NCBI GenBank assembly: GCA_030427705.1
Contig: JAUIBR010000006.1
Coordinates: 62,001 to 126,000, forward strand
Length of the DNA: 64,000 nt
Origin: a bacterium
GTDB lineage: Bacteria > Myxococcota_A > Bradymonadia > Bradymonadales > Bradymonadaceae
Reading direction: 5' to 3'
In this document: in pieces, positions 30,564 to 39,149 of the stretch
Position numbering within the stretch: the first letter of the stretch is position 1
Layout of the letters: each line of letters begins with the position of its first letter
Notes under the pieces: generated by a model
Seen by the model: only the letters and a program-made list of their open reading frames with translations
What the model was told of the DNA's origin: nothing
Database searches by the model: none
Translations under genes and position numbers: made by a program

Positions 30564-32075
30564 TTGGACTTCACACTCCCATCCGTCATCTCGTTGCTCG
30601 TTGTGGTCCTGTCCGTATTCATGGGCATCAGCAGCATGTGGCTTGGGCGGTCCCTGGACCAAACTCGTGAACGCTTTCAGGCGGTGCTGGCATTTAGTGC
30701 GGCATGGTTTGCATTCGCCGAAATCCCGCTGACCATCGAGACAAGCGACGAGCTGCTACGCTCCGGCATGCGTATGCAGCTTTTGGGCGGTGCTGTACAC
30801 GTCGCAGCGTGGATTGAGTATGAGCGCTTGGTTCGGTTTCATGGGCGCGAGATGCCGCCGATGGGTGTCTACCAAAAAGGGTTCACGCTGCTCATCATTG
30901 TCCTTGCTCTTGTGTGTTTCGTTCCGACGCTCAGTTATACAGGGGCGATTCAACCTAGAACCGTGGAATGGTTGGGGGTGACGTATCGCGACATCGGTAC
31001 AACGCCGTTGGATACCGTGGTGTTTGTCGTGCTGCTATCGGGCCTGCTGTACACCGGTTTTCGATTCTCGCAATCCGCAGCCCGTGGCGTGCGTGAGGCG
31101 ATTCCGAACCTGTTCGCGATTGGCGCGCTGTTTGTGACCGGGACAATTGATGCCTTGACGGTAGAGGGCTTGATGTCGATGCCGTACGTCTTGTCCATCG
31201 GCTTCTTCATCTCGGTAGGAATCTCCTGGTCTGTGGTGACACAACGCCTCATCCGGTCGACGCAATCAGAGCAGCAAGCTTCGCGTCAGTTGGCCCAAAA
31301 GGTCGACGACCGAACGAAAGAACTCACTCGTACCCACGAAGACCTGCAGCGCGCGGAACGACTTGCGGGGCTTGGCCGCTTGGCTGCGGGGGTTGCGCAC
31401 GAAATCAACAACCCCGCCGCGGTGGTCATCTCGAATATTGAGTACGTCATGGAGGAGCTCAAAGCCTCCGACCCGGCAGACGTTGATGATTTGCTCGATG
31501 CCCTAAACAGAGCACAGAACCAGATGCGGCGAGTGGAAGGGATTGTGGGAGACATGCTCGATACGGGGCGCATTGCGGGTTCACGCGAGGTCATGAACCG
31601 CACCATCAAGCTCACTCAGATCGTCAAAGACGCACAGGAATTGGTGGAGCTAGACGGCATCGAGTTGGAGATCAATATCGACGATAACCTTGAAGTGGTT
31701 GGACATGACCGCATCTTGGTCCCGGTCGTTCGCAATTTGATTGCCAATGCACGGGATGCAGTGCGTGAGAGCGGGTCCAAGGTCACGGTGTCCGCACGCG
31801 AGTCGGGTGAGTATGCCGTGCTGACCGTGACCGATGATGGTCCGGGCATGCCCAAACACGTCGCGGCTCGGATCTTCGAGCCGTTCTTTACAACCAAGCC
31901 ACCTGGCGAGGGAACCGGCATGGGACTGTCTGTTTCGCTAGGTTTGGTGCGCACGATCGGTGGAGACCTCACGTTCGAGACCGAGCCCGAAGAAGGCACC
32001 ACCATGATTTTGCGCCTATTTAAGCCTCGCCCATTCCGTGCGACGCCGATTCCGGTGTTACGGGGTGTAAACTAG
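30564..32075 (+). CDS. Membrane-bound sensor histidine kinase
   Basis: 503 residues from a TTG start. The in-frame TAA of the previous gene lies three bases upstream, so no earlier start is possible; the next ATG would remove the first membrane helix. About six or seven hydrophobic segments fill residues 5-225, followed by a coiled linker. The H box is GRLAAGVAHEINNPAA with His279. N box (LIANARDAV), G1 (VTDDGPGMP) and G2 (GEGTGMGLSVS) boxes complete a HATPase domain. No response regulator is adjacent, so the partner may be the kinase/activator fusion or lie elsewhere. The 3' end overlaps the convergent M23 gene by 18 bases. Confidence 0.93.
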   Translation: MDFTLPSVISLLVVVLSVFMGISSMWLGRSLDQTRERFQAVLAFSAAWFAFAEIPLTIETSDELLRSGMRMQLLGGAVHVAAWIEYERLVRFHGREMPPMGVYQKGFTLLIIVLALVCFVPTLSYTGAIQPRTVEWLGVTYRDIGTTPLDTVVFVVLLSGLLYTGFRFSQSAARGVREAIPNLFAIGALFVTGTIDALTVEGLMSMPYVLSIGFFISVGISWSVVTQRLIRSTQSEQQASRQLAQKVDDRTKELTRTHEDLQRAERLAGLGRLAAGVAHEINNPAAVVISNIEYVMEELKASDPADVDDLLDALNRAQNQMRRVEGIVGDMLDTGRIAGSREVMNRTIKLTQIVKDAQELVELDGIELEINIDDNLEVVGHDRILVPVVRNLIANARDAVRESGSKVTVSARESGEYAVLTVTDDGPGMPKHVAARIFEPFFTTKPPGEGTGMGLSVSLGLVRTIGGDLTFETEPEEGTTMILRLFKPRPFRATPIPVLRGVN

Positions 32076-32975
32076 CGTTTCGCCCGTTGGGGTGATGACG
32101 TCACCGTCAACACGCACGCCACCACGCGGCATGGGTTGGCCCTTCACATCGCGGAAATACAGAGGCAAACCTTCGGCAAACCCAATGGGGTTGGTTTTGG
32201 GATCCTGACGTTGGTGGTGGATGTGGATATGCGGCTCACTCGTGTTGCCGGAGTTGCCGCATTCGGCCAACTGCTGCCCCTCATTCACCACGTCTCCTTC
32301 CTCGACGACGACCGAGCCCTTCTTGAGGTGCGCGATAACCAGGTAGGTTCCGCCGGACAGCTTGAGCACGACATGATTCCCAAATGGCTTGTCGACGTCG
32401 TTCGAAAGTTGACCGGGCGTGTGGTCCTTTTGGTCGTTTTCGACGGACGAAACTTTCCCTTGGATTGGTGCGACGACGGGAACGCCGTAACACCCGTAGT
32501 CTTCAAGCTTATCCGATTTGGTCAGCACAGGTTTGACCGCAAGATCATAGGCCCATCGTTGGTCCGGATAAGCGGTGTGGTAGTTGTGCTCGATCGTGTT
32601 TCCGCCCCAGTAGACAAGCAGTTCCCCATCGGCCGGTGGTCGGATATGGGCGGGAGGCTGAACATCTGCTGGGTCGGATGGGAACGCACGCGTGCCGACG
32701 CCGAACATCCACAAACCGGGATAGGCAGCGGCAATGCTGAGGCTGATGGTTAGACCGACATATTGCCAGTCACGATGGTATTTGAAGATGTAGAAGACCA
32801 TCGCACCGAACATCAGGATGCCCAGCACCGGCATGGTCAATTGGATCAGGATGGTCCAAGCGATTACGCCGGCCATTCCACCAAAATAGACCATACCCCA
32901 TGCGATGATGGTCCCCAGAAATAGTATGATTGCTGCCGTTATCGGCATGAAAGCCGTAGGCGACCTATCCGGCAT
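32058..32975 (-). CDS. Membrane-anchored M23 (LytM-like) metallopeptidase
   Basis: 305 residues. Three or four hydrophobic helices cover about residues 10-95, then the peptidase-like domain follows. Candidate zinc ligands are His133, Asp144 (RWAYDL) and the His-x-His at 249-251 (EPHIHIH), with His216 in IAHLKKG as the catalytic-side histidine. This matches the M23 pattern, though the first ligands are spaced differently from typical lysostaphin-type enzymes. It probably acts on peptidoglycan cross-links outside the inner membrane. The first ten codons overlap the end of the upstream SUKH gene. Confidence 0.85.
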   Translation of the reverse strand: MPDRSPTAFMPITAAIILFLGTIIAWGMVYFGGMAGVIAWTILIQLTMPVLGILMFGAMVFYIFKYHRDWQYVGLTISLSIAAAYPGLWMFGVGTRAFPSDPADVQPPAHIRPPADGELLVYWGGNTIEHNYHTAYPDQRWAYDLAVKPVLTKSDKLEDYGCYGVPVVAPIQGKVSSVENDQKDHTPGQLSNDVDKPFGNHVVLKLSGGTYLVIAHLKKGSVVVEEGDVVNEGQQLAECGNSGNTSEPHIHIHHQRQDPKTNPIGFAEGLPLYFRDVKGQPMPRGGVRVDGDVITPTGETLVYTP

Positions 32976-33897
32976 TTGCCAGGTCCTCGAACGCTTTGTT
33001 CATGACCTCGGCAAGTTCCTCGTCGGTACCGTAAAGCTCTTCCACTTCTCGGGCTTTACTCAATGCCGAGATCCAATTCTTAATGGTCTCTTCTGGGCTG
33101 CGCGACTTGAGCAGCTTCCGAAGCATATAGTCTTCAAGAGCCTCTCTCATTCCCGGACCTTCAACTATTTCGATAAGATCCCGGTCGACGAGGTTCTTCA
33201 GCGTATTCGCGCAGAGGTCTGCGGCCCGCTGCATCTCTGGACTTACTTGTGCTTCTGGCTCCGGCTCCGGCTCTTCCTCAAGCCCGCCACCATCGAGGAT
33301 CTGCGCCAGCTCTTTGAGCATCTGCTCTTGCTTCAGCAGCTCGTCCAAGTCTCCGCCGAGCGAGAAGTCCTCGCCCTGAAGATCGATGAGGTCTTCGTAC
33401 ATCTGGACGACGAAGCCCAAGAACTCGGTGAAGTTCTTAAAGAGCGGGTAGTGCTCGTAGCCGTGGTCGATCGAGACGCGGCGCAGCTGCGGCTCCGCGT
33501 TTTCGAGCGATTCGGTGTCGAAGTACACGATCTGGTAGTCGAAGTCCGAACCCGCGACAAACGTCTTGTCCAGGTCGCGAATGACCATGTGTTTGGGGTT
33601 TTTGTCTTTGTAATAAAAGACGTGTCCAGACACGACCTCTTCGAACGTGTCGCCTTTCTCGATTTCAGTGACGCCGGCGATTCCCCAGTCATATTGCTCG
33701 AGCCCTTCCATGCCGTTGTGCAGCTTGAGGAACTCCTTATATGAGGGTGGAAGCTCCCGACCAACCTCAGCCTCATAGGCCTTGATTGCGGCGTCCGTGG
33801 CGGGTTCGCGCAACTTTGGAACAACTTTGCGCCCCAGCCAATCGATGGAGTCTAAAGCCATCGAAAGACGTTCGATCAATTCAGCAATTTCACTCAT
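32965..33897 (-). CDS. SMI1/KNR4 (SUKH) family protein with C-terminal extension
   Basis: 310 residues. The first half shows the SUKH pattern: REPATDAAIKAYEAEVGRELP, SYKEFLKLHNGMEG and a beta-rich core with FVAGSDFDYQIVYFDTES. The second half is helical and acidic with a Glu/Pro-rich spacer near residue 215-225. SUKH proteins often act as immunity proteins in polymorphic toxin systems, or as unassigned cytoplasmic proteins. No toxin is adjacent, but a DUF4241 gene follows upstream on the same strand. It overlaps the start of the M23 gene by 11 bases. Confidence 0.82.
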   Translation of the reverse strand: MSEIAELIERLSMALDSIDWLGRKVVPKLREPATDAAIKAYEAEVGRELPPSYKEFLKLHNGMEGLEQYDWGIAGVTEIEKGDTFEEVVSGHVFYYKDKNPKHMVIRDLDKTFVAGSDFDYQIVYFDTESLENAEPQLRRVSIDHGYEHYPLFKNFTEFLGFVVQMYEDLIDLQGEDFSLGGDLDELLKQEQMLKELAQILDGGGLEEEPEPEPEAQVSPEMQRAADLCANTLKNLVDRDLIEIVEGPGMREALEDYMLRKLLKSRSPEETIKNWISALSKAREVEELYGTDEELAEVMNKAFEDLANAG

Positions 33898-33932
33898 TTC
33901 GCAACCCGTTCACACGAAGTTGTGGCGCTAGG

Positions 33933-34610
33933 TTAAGCGCCCATGGCGGCCAGACGTATACCGTATGGCGTAAATTGAAAATCCAAAACATTGAGATCGA
34001 TGACTACACGCGTGATTTCGCCGCTTGGGTCATACCCCCAAAACGTTGCGTACACGTCATCTGCAGCCTCAAACGCGACAAGGTTGGTACCGTCGCGAAG
34101 ACCAAATTTCAAATCCGCCCATGCGACGCCGTTTCCGCGCCGTGTGCGCTTGAACTTCTGGCGCATGGCTTTTGTGAATTCCTCTTCCCCGTCATTGGTG
34201 GCCATGGTGTCTAGAACCATGTCCGCCGCAACAACGTCCATCAGCCCTGCGACCCCAGTTTCCACATGGAATCCGACTTCTTTTGCGTCGTTCCAACCCA
34301 CCGGGTCTTCGTTGTCGAGCAGGGCAACTTCCCAGCGCGTAGGACGCGCGGTGCCCAGTTGAAGCACGATATATGCGGGTTTAATGTCATCACGCAGATG
34401 TGCGAAGTAGGCAAAGACAGGGTACGAGCCTGGTTGGACCTTGGTGGAAAACGCTTCGGCTTCTGGGTTTGCAATCGGGTCGCAAACCACGAGCTTACCG
34501 GTGGGCAGAATGAGCTCAGTCCAGCGCTTACGCTCGAGCTCGATCTCATATCCGGGCGCTTGCACCACGAAGATGGCTTCGCCATCGATTTGGAAGGGAT
34601 CGATAAACAT
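33933..34610 (-). CDS. DUF4241-family protein
   Basis: 225 residues. The pattern LPTGKLVVCDPIANP, then VQPGSYPVFAYFA, RWEVALL and a GVAGLMD motif near residue 139, followed by an acidic FRxD-like C-terminal domain, matches DUF4241 as I know it. The family has been proposed as immunity proteins of polymorphic toxins. It lies 35 bases upstream of the SUKH gene on the same strand and 42 bases downstream of tpiA. No signal peptide. Confidence 0.75.
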   Translation of the reverse strand: MFIDPFQIDGEAIFVVQAPGYEIELERKRWTELILPTGKLVVCDPIANPEAEAFSTKVQPGSYPVFAYFAHLRDDIKPAYIVLQLGTARPTRWEVALLDNEDPVGWNDAKEVGFHVETGVAGLMDVVAADMVLDTMATNDGEEEFTKAMRQKFKRTRRGNGVAWADLKFGLRDGTNLVAFEAADDVYATFWGYDPSGEITRVVIDLNVLDFQFTPYGIRLAAMGA

Positions 34611-34652
34611 CGGTCAGGCACGTCGTGGGGCTCTACCATGAGCCCGTTGTTG

Positions 34653-35408
34653 TTAGGCGCAGGCCTTTGCGATTGCCGCAAAGCTGTCCACCTTAAGGCT
34701 GGCTCCGCCAACCAGGGCACCATCGATATCAGGCTGACTGATCAAATCATCGATGTTTGCCGGCTTCACGCTACCACCGTACAGAATTCGGCAGCGAGAA
34801 GCGATCGAACCGTCGTACATTGTTGTTAAAAGTTCGCGAATTGCTCCGTGAACTTCCTGTGCCTGCTGTGGGCTGGCTGTGCGACCCGTGCCGATGGCCC
34901 AGATTGGCTCGTATGCGATGACGATATCGGCGACATCGTCTGCAGCGATTCCGCTGAGTGCAGCGCGAATCTGGAAGTCCACCTTCTGCTGCGTCTTGCC
35001 CGCTTCCCGCTCCTCAAGCGTTTCGCCAATGCAGAGAATCGGAACCAACCCGTGGTTGAGCGCCGAGCGAAGCTTGCGATGGATGAATTCATCACCTTCG
35101 CCAAAGAGCTCGCGACGCTCACTGTGGCCCAAAATCACGTAGCCGCAGCCAGCTTCTTTGAGCATCGTCGGCGAGAGCTCACCGGTGTACGCGCCTTGCT
35201 CGGCCCAATGCATGTTCTGTGCAGACACGCCCACGTGTGTGCTGCCAACCGCGTCGATGACGCTGGCGAGGCAGAGCGAGACGGGTGCGATGACAACTTC
35301 AACGCCGTTCAAACCTGCAGTCGCGTCGGCCACGCCTTTGGCAAGCTCAGCAGCCTCGGAGAGCGATTTGTTCATCTTCCAGTTTCCGGCCACAAACGGT
35401 TTACGCAT
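34653..35408 (-). CDS. tpiA: Triosephosphate isomerase
   Basis: 251 residues, normal TIM-barrel length. It interconverts dihydroxyacetone phosphate and glyceraldehyde 3-phosphate in glycolysis. Catalytic lysine lies in GNWKMNK (Lys11), the electrophilic His in VILGHSERR near residue 95, and the catalytic Glu in IAYEPIWAIGTG near residue 167. The phosphate-binding YGGSV loop and GGASL are near the C-terminus. GGAG-like GGAG sits just upstream of the ATG. It is usually found with gapA/pgk, which are not here. Confidence 0.97.
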   Translation of the reverse strand: MRKPFVAGNWKMNKSLSEAAELAKGVADATAGLNGVEVVIAPVSLCLASVIDAVGSTHVGVSAQNMHWAEQGAYTGELSPTMLKEAGCGYVILGHSERRELFGEGDEFIHRKLRSALNHGLVPILCIGETLEEREAGKTQQKVDFQIRAALSGIAADDVADIVIAYEPIWAIGTGRTASPQQAQEVHGAIRELLTTMYDGSIASRCRILYGGSVKPANIDDLISQPDIDGALVGGASLKVDSFAAIAKACA

Positions 35409-35477
35409 TGCACTCTCCTTTGAATCTCAGTGGGTTCAACGGTCTATACCCTCGGCTTCGCCTTGTGTCTACAGGAC

Positions 35478-35894
35478 GCTTCGCTGGCGTCGCCCTTCGG
35501 GCTGGCGTCGCCCTTTGGGCTGGCGTCGCCCTTTGGGCTGGGGTCGCCCTTCGGGCGGGCGTCGCGCTTCGCGCTGGGGTCGCTCGCCGTTCGGCTTCGC
35601 TGGGGTCGCCCTTCGGGCTGGGTCGCTCGCCGTTCGGCTTCGCTGGGGTCACCCTTCGGGCTGGGGTCGCGCTTCGCGCTGGGGTCGCTCGCCGTTCGGC
35701 TTCGCTGGGGTCGCCCTTTGGGCTGGGGTCGCTCGCCGTTCGGCTTCGCTGGCGTCGCCCTTTGGGCTGGCGTCGCCCTTCGGGCTGGCGTCGCGCTTCG
35801 CGCTGGGGTCGCCCTTTGGGCTGGGGTCGCTCGCCGTTCGGCTTCGCTGGCGTCGCCCTTCGGGCTGGCGTCGCTCGCCGTTCGGCTTCGCTGG
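35478..35894. repeat. Hairpin-unit array D, about 420 bp
   Basis: Units of 18 bp with the core GCCC-TTT/TTC-GGGC alternate with longer units of about 26 bp containing GCTCGCCG-TTCGGC. More than fifteen units are visible, all in one orientation. Because the main unit is a multiple of three, all forward frames stay open, giving false open frames of up to 253 codons. The array fills the 500-base gap between the HEAT-like retron gene and tpiA; I see no other feature in that gap apart from the tpiA ribosome binding site. Confidence 0.9.
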
Positions 35895-35908
35895 GGGTTC
35901 GTCGGGGG

Positions 35909-37660
35909 CTAGGGGCTAGCGGTTAGTCCGAAGATTTGAGGCTGCTCGGAGGGACTTTGGAGTGCGGGCCAGGTTGCGAGGACGTTGCCTAAGCATTCGA
36001 TAGCCCGGTCCTTGGGTTGAGGGCCCTGATAGCGGATTGCTTGTCGAAGCCGCTTTTCGATGCGGGTCGCTGTTGCGATGTCCAGTTGGGCGGCCAAAGA
36101 CAGGACTTGGTAGTTGAGGATTCGCACGTTGCGTGGGATTCGGCCGAGCGTCGCGGCCAGCATGGGTTCCAGACAGTGAGCGGCTAGTACCGCGTCCTTT
36201 GACTCCAAAATGGCTTGGAGTGCGAAGGCCCGAACGTACTGGTTGCGTGACTCTAAAAGGCTCAGGACGGCGTCTTTGGGATTGAGGCACGCCAGAATTC
36301 GGCGTGGTTCAGACATCAGAAACGCGAATAGTTCGTTTTCGCGCAGCTGCTTCGATGTTCCCCATTCAGGCGGGATTGCTTGCGCGAAGATTGCCAGAAT
36401 GCGCTCCGCCAAGGCATCTGGCGGGATATGGTTGTAGTGGTCGACGTACCAGGCAACATCAGGCTTCTTCTTTTGCCATGAGGACGCCACGACCATCATT
36501 GCCCGGCTTGCGAGGAAGTCGACCAGCGTATCATCACCTGACTTGCTCGCCTTCGCTGCGAGTGTGACGTAGGTCTCGTTGAGCCCGACCGGCAGATTTG
36601 GACGGAAGCTTGTGCGCAGGAGTTTTGGGTGGGCTTCATATAGCCGACACGCAAGCTCGGCAGTCAGACCGTGCACGCGCCAGTTGCTTTCCGCACCTGC
36701 CAGCCGCACCAACTGGTTCACTCCATGTTGATGGTCGTCGAGCGCAGATTTGACCCGTTCCAAAAACTCATCATTCGAAAGATACGACTGAGCGATGATG
36801 CTCCAGAGCGGCCACCATTGCTTAGTCTGGGCGAGTTCGAGCAGCTTGACCCACGCCTTTCCTCCGGCACTCCACGTTGACCATAACGGGAAGTCCTTGG
36901 CGTGCTTCATTACGTAGGGAAGCGCGTCTTCTCTTGCTTCCAAGAGCTTCAGGTAGACCGCGGATGCTGGCCAATCCATCCGGGTTTCAGGGTGCATTGT
37001 CTCAAGCTGCGCCAGCAATTCGCTGGTCTCACTCAGGCGCTGCGCCACCTGCTTTACATCATCCGCCCATTTGTCATAGCCCACGGCGATTCGGTAAAGA
37101 TGCCAATAGTTGTCATCTTCTCCGATCGTTCGTTTTGCGGCCTCGAGCGTCAGGTTGTAGCCAATATCACCCCAGAAATCGCGTTGGACTTGGCGAGAGA
37201 TGAGCGCGGTGATTTCGTTCGGTGCACGATGGAAAATCTTGGCAGCATCCGCATCGACAATCTCGTAGCCGCAATCAAAGCGGTCCAAAATGGTCTCGGC
37301 TCGGTGCTCAGGCTCGCGCTCGAGCCGCTCGGTAAGTCGCCGCACCCATTCTTGGTAGGCCTTTCCCCAACCGTAGCTTCGCAGTTGGTGGGCCAACACT
37401 TCGCGATGCAGCTTTACATCGTCATTGCGGTCCAGCTCCGCCAGCCAGTCCGACAAATCGCCTTTGAGGTCCCATCTGGTGACGACGTCCTCGAGCAAGG
37501 TCATGAACTTCCAGCGGTCACGCCGATAGAGCGTCTCGGCGTGTTTCGCCAACTCCGTTCGCGTGCGCCAATTGTTTAGCGCCGGCTCCAATCGCGTAAG
37601 CAGCTCTTCGCTGCTGAGGCTGCTGTCATTGACCAGCGCTTTGACGTCCTTGGGTGTCAT
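35909..37660 (-). CDS. HEAT/ARM-like helical protein coupled to retron reverse transcriptase
   Basis: 583 residues, almost entirely helical, with no signal peptide or membrane segment. Paired amphipathic helices such as NPKDAVLSLLESRNQYVRAFALQAILESKDAV near residues 470-505 look like HEAT/ARM repeats. The rest is divergent and rich in Trp/Leu/Arg. No nuclease, protease or nucleotide-binding motif is visible. The ATG overlaps the reverse-transcriptase stop codon by four bases (ATGA), so translation is coupled, which implies a joint role. As I recall, type XIII retrons carry an ARM-repeat protein. It is the likely accessory or effector subunit. Confidence 0.75.
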   Translation of the reverse strand: MTPKDVKALVNDSSLSSEELLTRLEPALNNWRTRTELAKHAETLYRRDRWKFMTLLEDVVTRWDLKGDLSDWLAELDRNDDVKLHREVLAHQLRSYGWGKAYQEWVRRLTERLEREPEHRAETILDRFDCGYEIVDADAAKIFHRAPNEITALISRQVQRDFWGDIGYNLTLEAAKRTIGEDDNYWHLYRIAVGYDKWADDVKQVAQRLSETSELLAQLETMHPETRMDWPASAVYLKLLEAREDALPYVMKHAKDFPLWSTWSAGGKAWVKLLELAQTKQWWPLWSIIAQSYLSNDEFLERVKSALDDHQHGVNQLVRLAGAESNWRVHGLTAELACRLYEAHPKLLRTSFRPNLPVGLNETYVTLAAKASKSGDDTLVDFLASRAMMVVASSWQKKKPDVAWYVDHYNHIPPDALAERILAIFAQAIPPEWGTSKQLRENELFAFLMSEPRRILACLNPKDAVLSLLESRNQYVRAFALQAILESKDAVLAAHCLEPMLAATLGRIPRNVRILNYQVLSLAAQLDIATATRIEKRLRQAIRYQGPQPKDRAIECLGNVLATWPALQSPSEQPQIFGLTASP

Positions 37661-38856
37661 TTGACCTCCAACTGTGCGCGCAACGCGTCAGCTTGCGGGC
37701 GATTCAGCTCGCCAAGGTACGCCAGCAGGCCAGCGATCTTCTCAAGCTCCGCTGGGTTTGGGTTTTGGTTGTAACTATGAATCCGAGCTCGAATTTGCCG
37801 GCGTTCTTTGCGGCTTAGCCCCATGGTTTCATTCACCGTCACCCCGGTGACCTTCTGGCTTTGGCCGGCGCGCATCACACGAGTCTTGGACTCGTTCACG
37901 ACGAAGCCTTCCTGGTCGACGATGCGACGGATGTTCGCCAATAGCTGGCCCACCGCTTCAACGTTATCGCCCGAGAACGCCATGTCGTCCGCGTAGCGCG
38001 TGTAGGTGAAGCCCACGCTCTTCGCCAGGCCGTTCAGCCGGGCGTCCATACATTTGGCGATGGCGTTGCAGATTAGCGGGCTTGTGGGCGCGCCCTGTGG
38101 ACAGGTTCGGTTGCCGACAGGCGTGTAGTTCACCACACCATCAACAACGACTTTCTGGCGCTGCGCCTCGGTCATCAACAGCGCCAACGACGTCGCGACC
38201 GGGAACGAATACCCGTATTTGATGAGCAATCCACGCACCCGACCGAAGGTCACCGTGCCGAAGAAATCCTGCAGGTCCATCTTGATGACGACCTTCTTGC
38301 CCACGTGCGGCGTCGCATTGGTCTTCACCGAACGGCCTTTTACAAACCCATGTGCTGCCTCATGGACAGGCAGCGACGCCATCTCAACCAAAAGCTTTCG
38401 TTGCAAGCGCTTCAGCCGCCGCTTCGGCGCCATGATAATGCGATGACCACCGGAGCGTTTTGGAATTGCGTATTGTATATAATGACAAACTTTGTCATCG
38501 AATCGGTGGCAGGCGAAGTACTGCAGTTGCGACACTGGAATGCCGAACCACTTGGCGAGCGTGGCTTCGTCTTCCCATATTGGCAGGCCAAGTGACTGCA
38601 ACAGTTTTCGATCGCTCAGCAGGCGTCGCCGGCCAAGCTTACTGGTGCGCATCGAGGCCGAAAACAGACGTTGCGCCTCATCGCGGTCCATCACCCGCTT
38701 TGCTGGTTGCCACCAATTCTTGGGTTTTTCTTTGGGCAACAGGCGCACGTCGACGCGGCCCTTGACCTCGGCTTCGGGCAGTGGCGTTTCCAGGGCATCA
38801 GGAGCCTCGGGATTCACCAGTTTTTTGAGCCAATCGAAAATGCCCATCGTTACCAC
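37657..38856 (-). CDS. Retron-type reverse transcriptase
   Basis: 399 residues. Hallmarks are region X with NATPH (180-184, the retron NAxxH), the catalytic MDLQDFF around Asp194, QGAPTSP (254-260), RYADD at 287-291 with the two catalytic aspartates, and the region Y VTG motif (336-338). The thumb-like C-terminus contains RKERRQIRARIHSY. The overall sequence resembles the myxobacterial Mx162 group. These enzymes copy an adjacent non-coding RNA into a branched RNA-DNA hybrid used in phage defence. The start is GTG 38854-38856 or ATG 38845-38847; neither has a clear ribosome binding site, and a terminator-like hairpin lies just upstream. The next gene overlaps by four bases. Confidence 0.9.
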   Translation of the reverse strand: MVTMGIFDWLKKLVNPEAPDALETPLPEAEVKGRVDVRLLPKEKPKNWWQPAKRVMDRDEAQRLFSASMRTSKLGRRRLLSDRKLLQSLGLPIWEDEATLAKWFGIPVSQLQYFACHRFDDKVCHYIQYAIPKRSGGHRIIMAPKRRLKRLQRKLLVEMASLPVHEAAHGFVKGRSVKTNATPHVGKKVVIKMDLQDFFGTVTFGRVRGLLIKYGYSFPVATSLALLMTEAQRQKVVVDGVVNYTPVGNRTCPQGAPTSPLICNAIAKCMDARLNGLAKSVGFTYTRYADDMAFSGDNVEAVGQLLANIRRIVDQEGFVVNESKTRVMRAGQSQKVTGVTVNETMGLSRKERRQIRARIHSYNQNPNPAELEKIAGLLAYLGELNRPQADALRAQLEVK

Positions 38857-38860
38857 GTGA

Positions 38861-38890
38861 CGAAAAGAAGGCCCCGGAATTCCGGGGCCT
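38861..38890 (-). terminator. Perfect 22-bp palindrome with U-tract directly upstream of the reverse transcriptase
   Basis: 38869-38890 is a perfect palindrome centred on GGAATTCC with GGCCCC/GGGGCC arms. On the minus strand it is followed by TCTTTTCG, the form of an intrinsic terminator. It ends 4-12 bases before the RT GTG start. It could end a small RNA made from upstream, attenuate RT expression, or be part of the msd stem. Confidence 0.6.
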
Positions 38891-39060
38891 CATGAACGGC
38901 AAAACTTCAATGCTCTGGCCTCTGTGTATACCCGTTGCGTGTGGGTAACATTGGCGACGTAACGCTTTCAGCGTGTCCACCGCGGCGAAACGCGCGCGGA
39001 TTCTTGGCTAATGCTCGTTCGGGCGGATCTTAACGTTGCGATGGTGACGTAACAAGGATG
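38891..39060 (-). ncRNA. Candidate retron non-coding RNA (msr-msd) region
   Basis: Retron RNAs lie immediately upstream of their RT gene, which here means this strand and interval. Read on the minus strand it contains several hairpins. They are CCGCG...CGCGG (about 38979-38999), ACGCT-GAA-AGCGT (38963-38975 region), and TGTTACCC...GGGTATACA (38925-38950 region). It also has a partial direct repeat beginning GTTACGTC(A/G)CCA, and an AGC trinucleotide near 39007 that could hold a branching guanosine. I could not pair convincing a1/a2 ends, so the boundaries are uncertain. Confidence 0.35.
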
Positions 39061-39089
39061 AATGGAACAGCTGTCTCATGTTAGTTAAC

Positions 39090-39119
39090 TTGACAAAAAA
39101 AAACGGTTTTTCTTAGGGT
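39090..39119 (+). promoter_or_regulatory. Possible sigma-70 promoter for the metzincin-like gene
   Basis: TTGACA at 39090-39095 is a consensus -35 hexamer. An imperfect TAGGGT at 39114-39119, 18 bases further on, could be the -10. The protease gene starts at 39150. The A-run and T-run between the hexamers make the stretch notably AT-rich. Confidence 0.4.
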
Positions 39120-39149
39120 TTGTTCTGACCCCTTTGCCAAGGAAATTGG

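Noticed and set aside
35408-35926. Long forward open frames of up to 253 codons over array D
   Set aside because: They arise because the main unit is 18 bp, so all frames stay open; the products are low-complexity repeats in every frame and there is no ribosome binding site.
37657-38856. Diversity-generating retroelement or group II intron RT
   Set aside because: The NAxxH and VTG motifs fit retrons; no template/variable repeat pair, intron ribozyme domain or maturase domain was seen.
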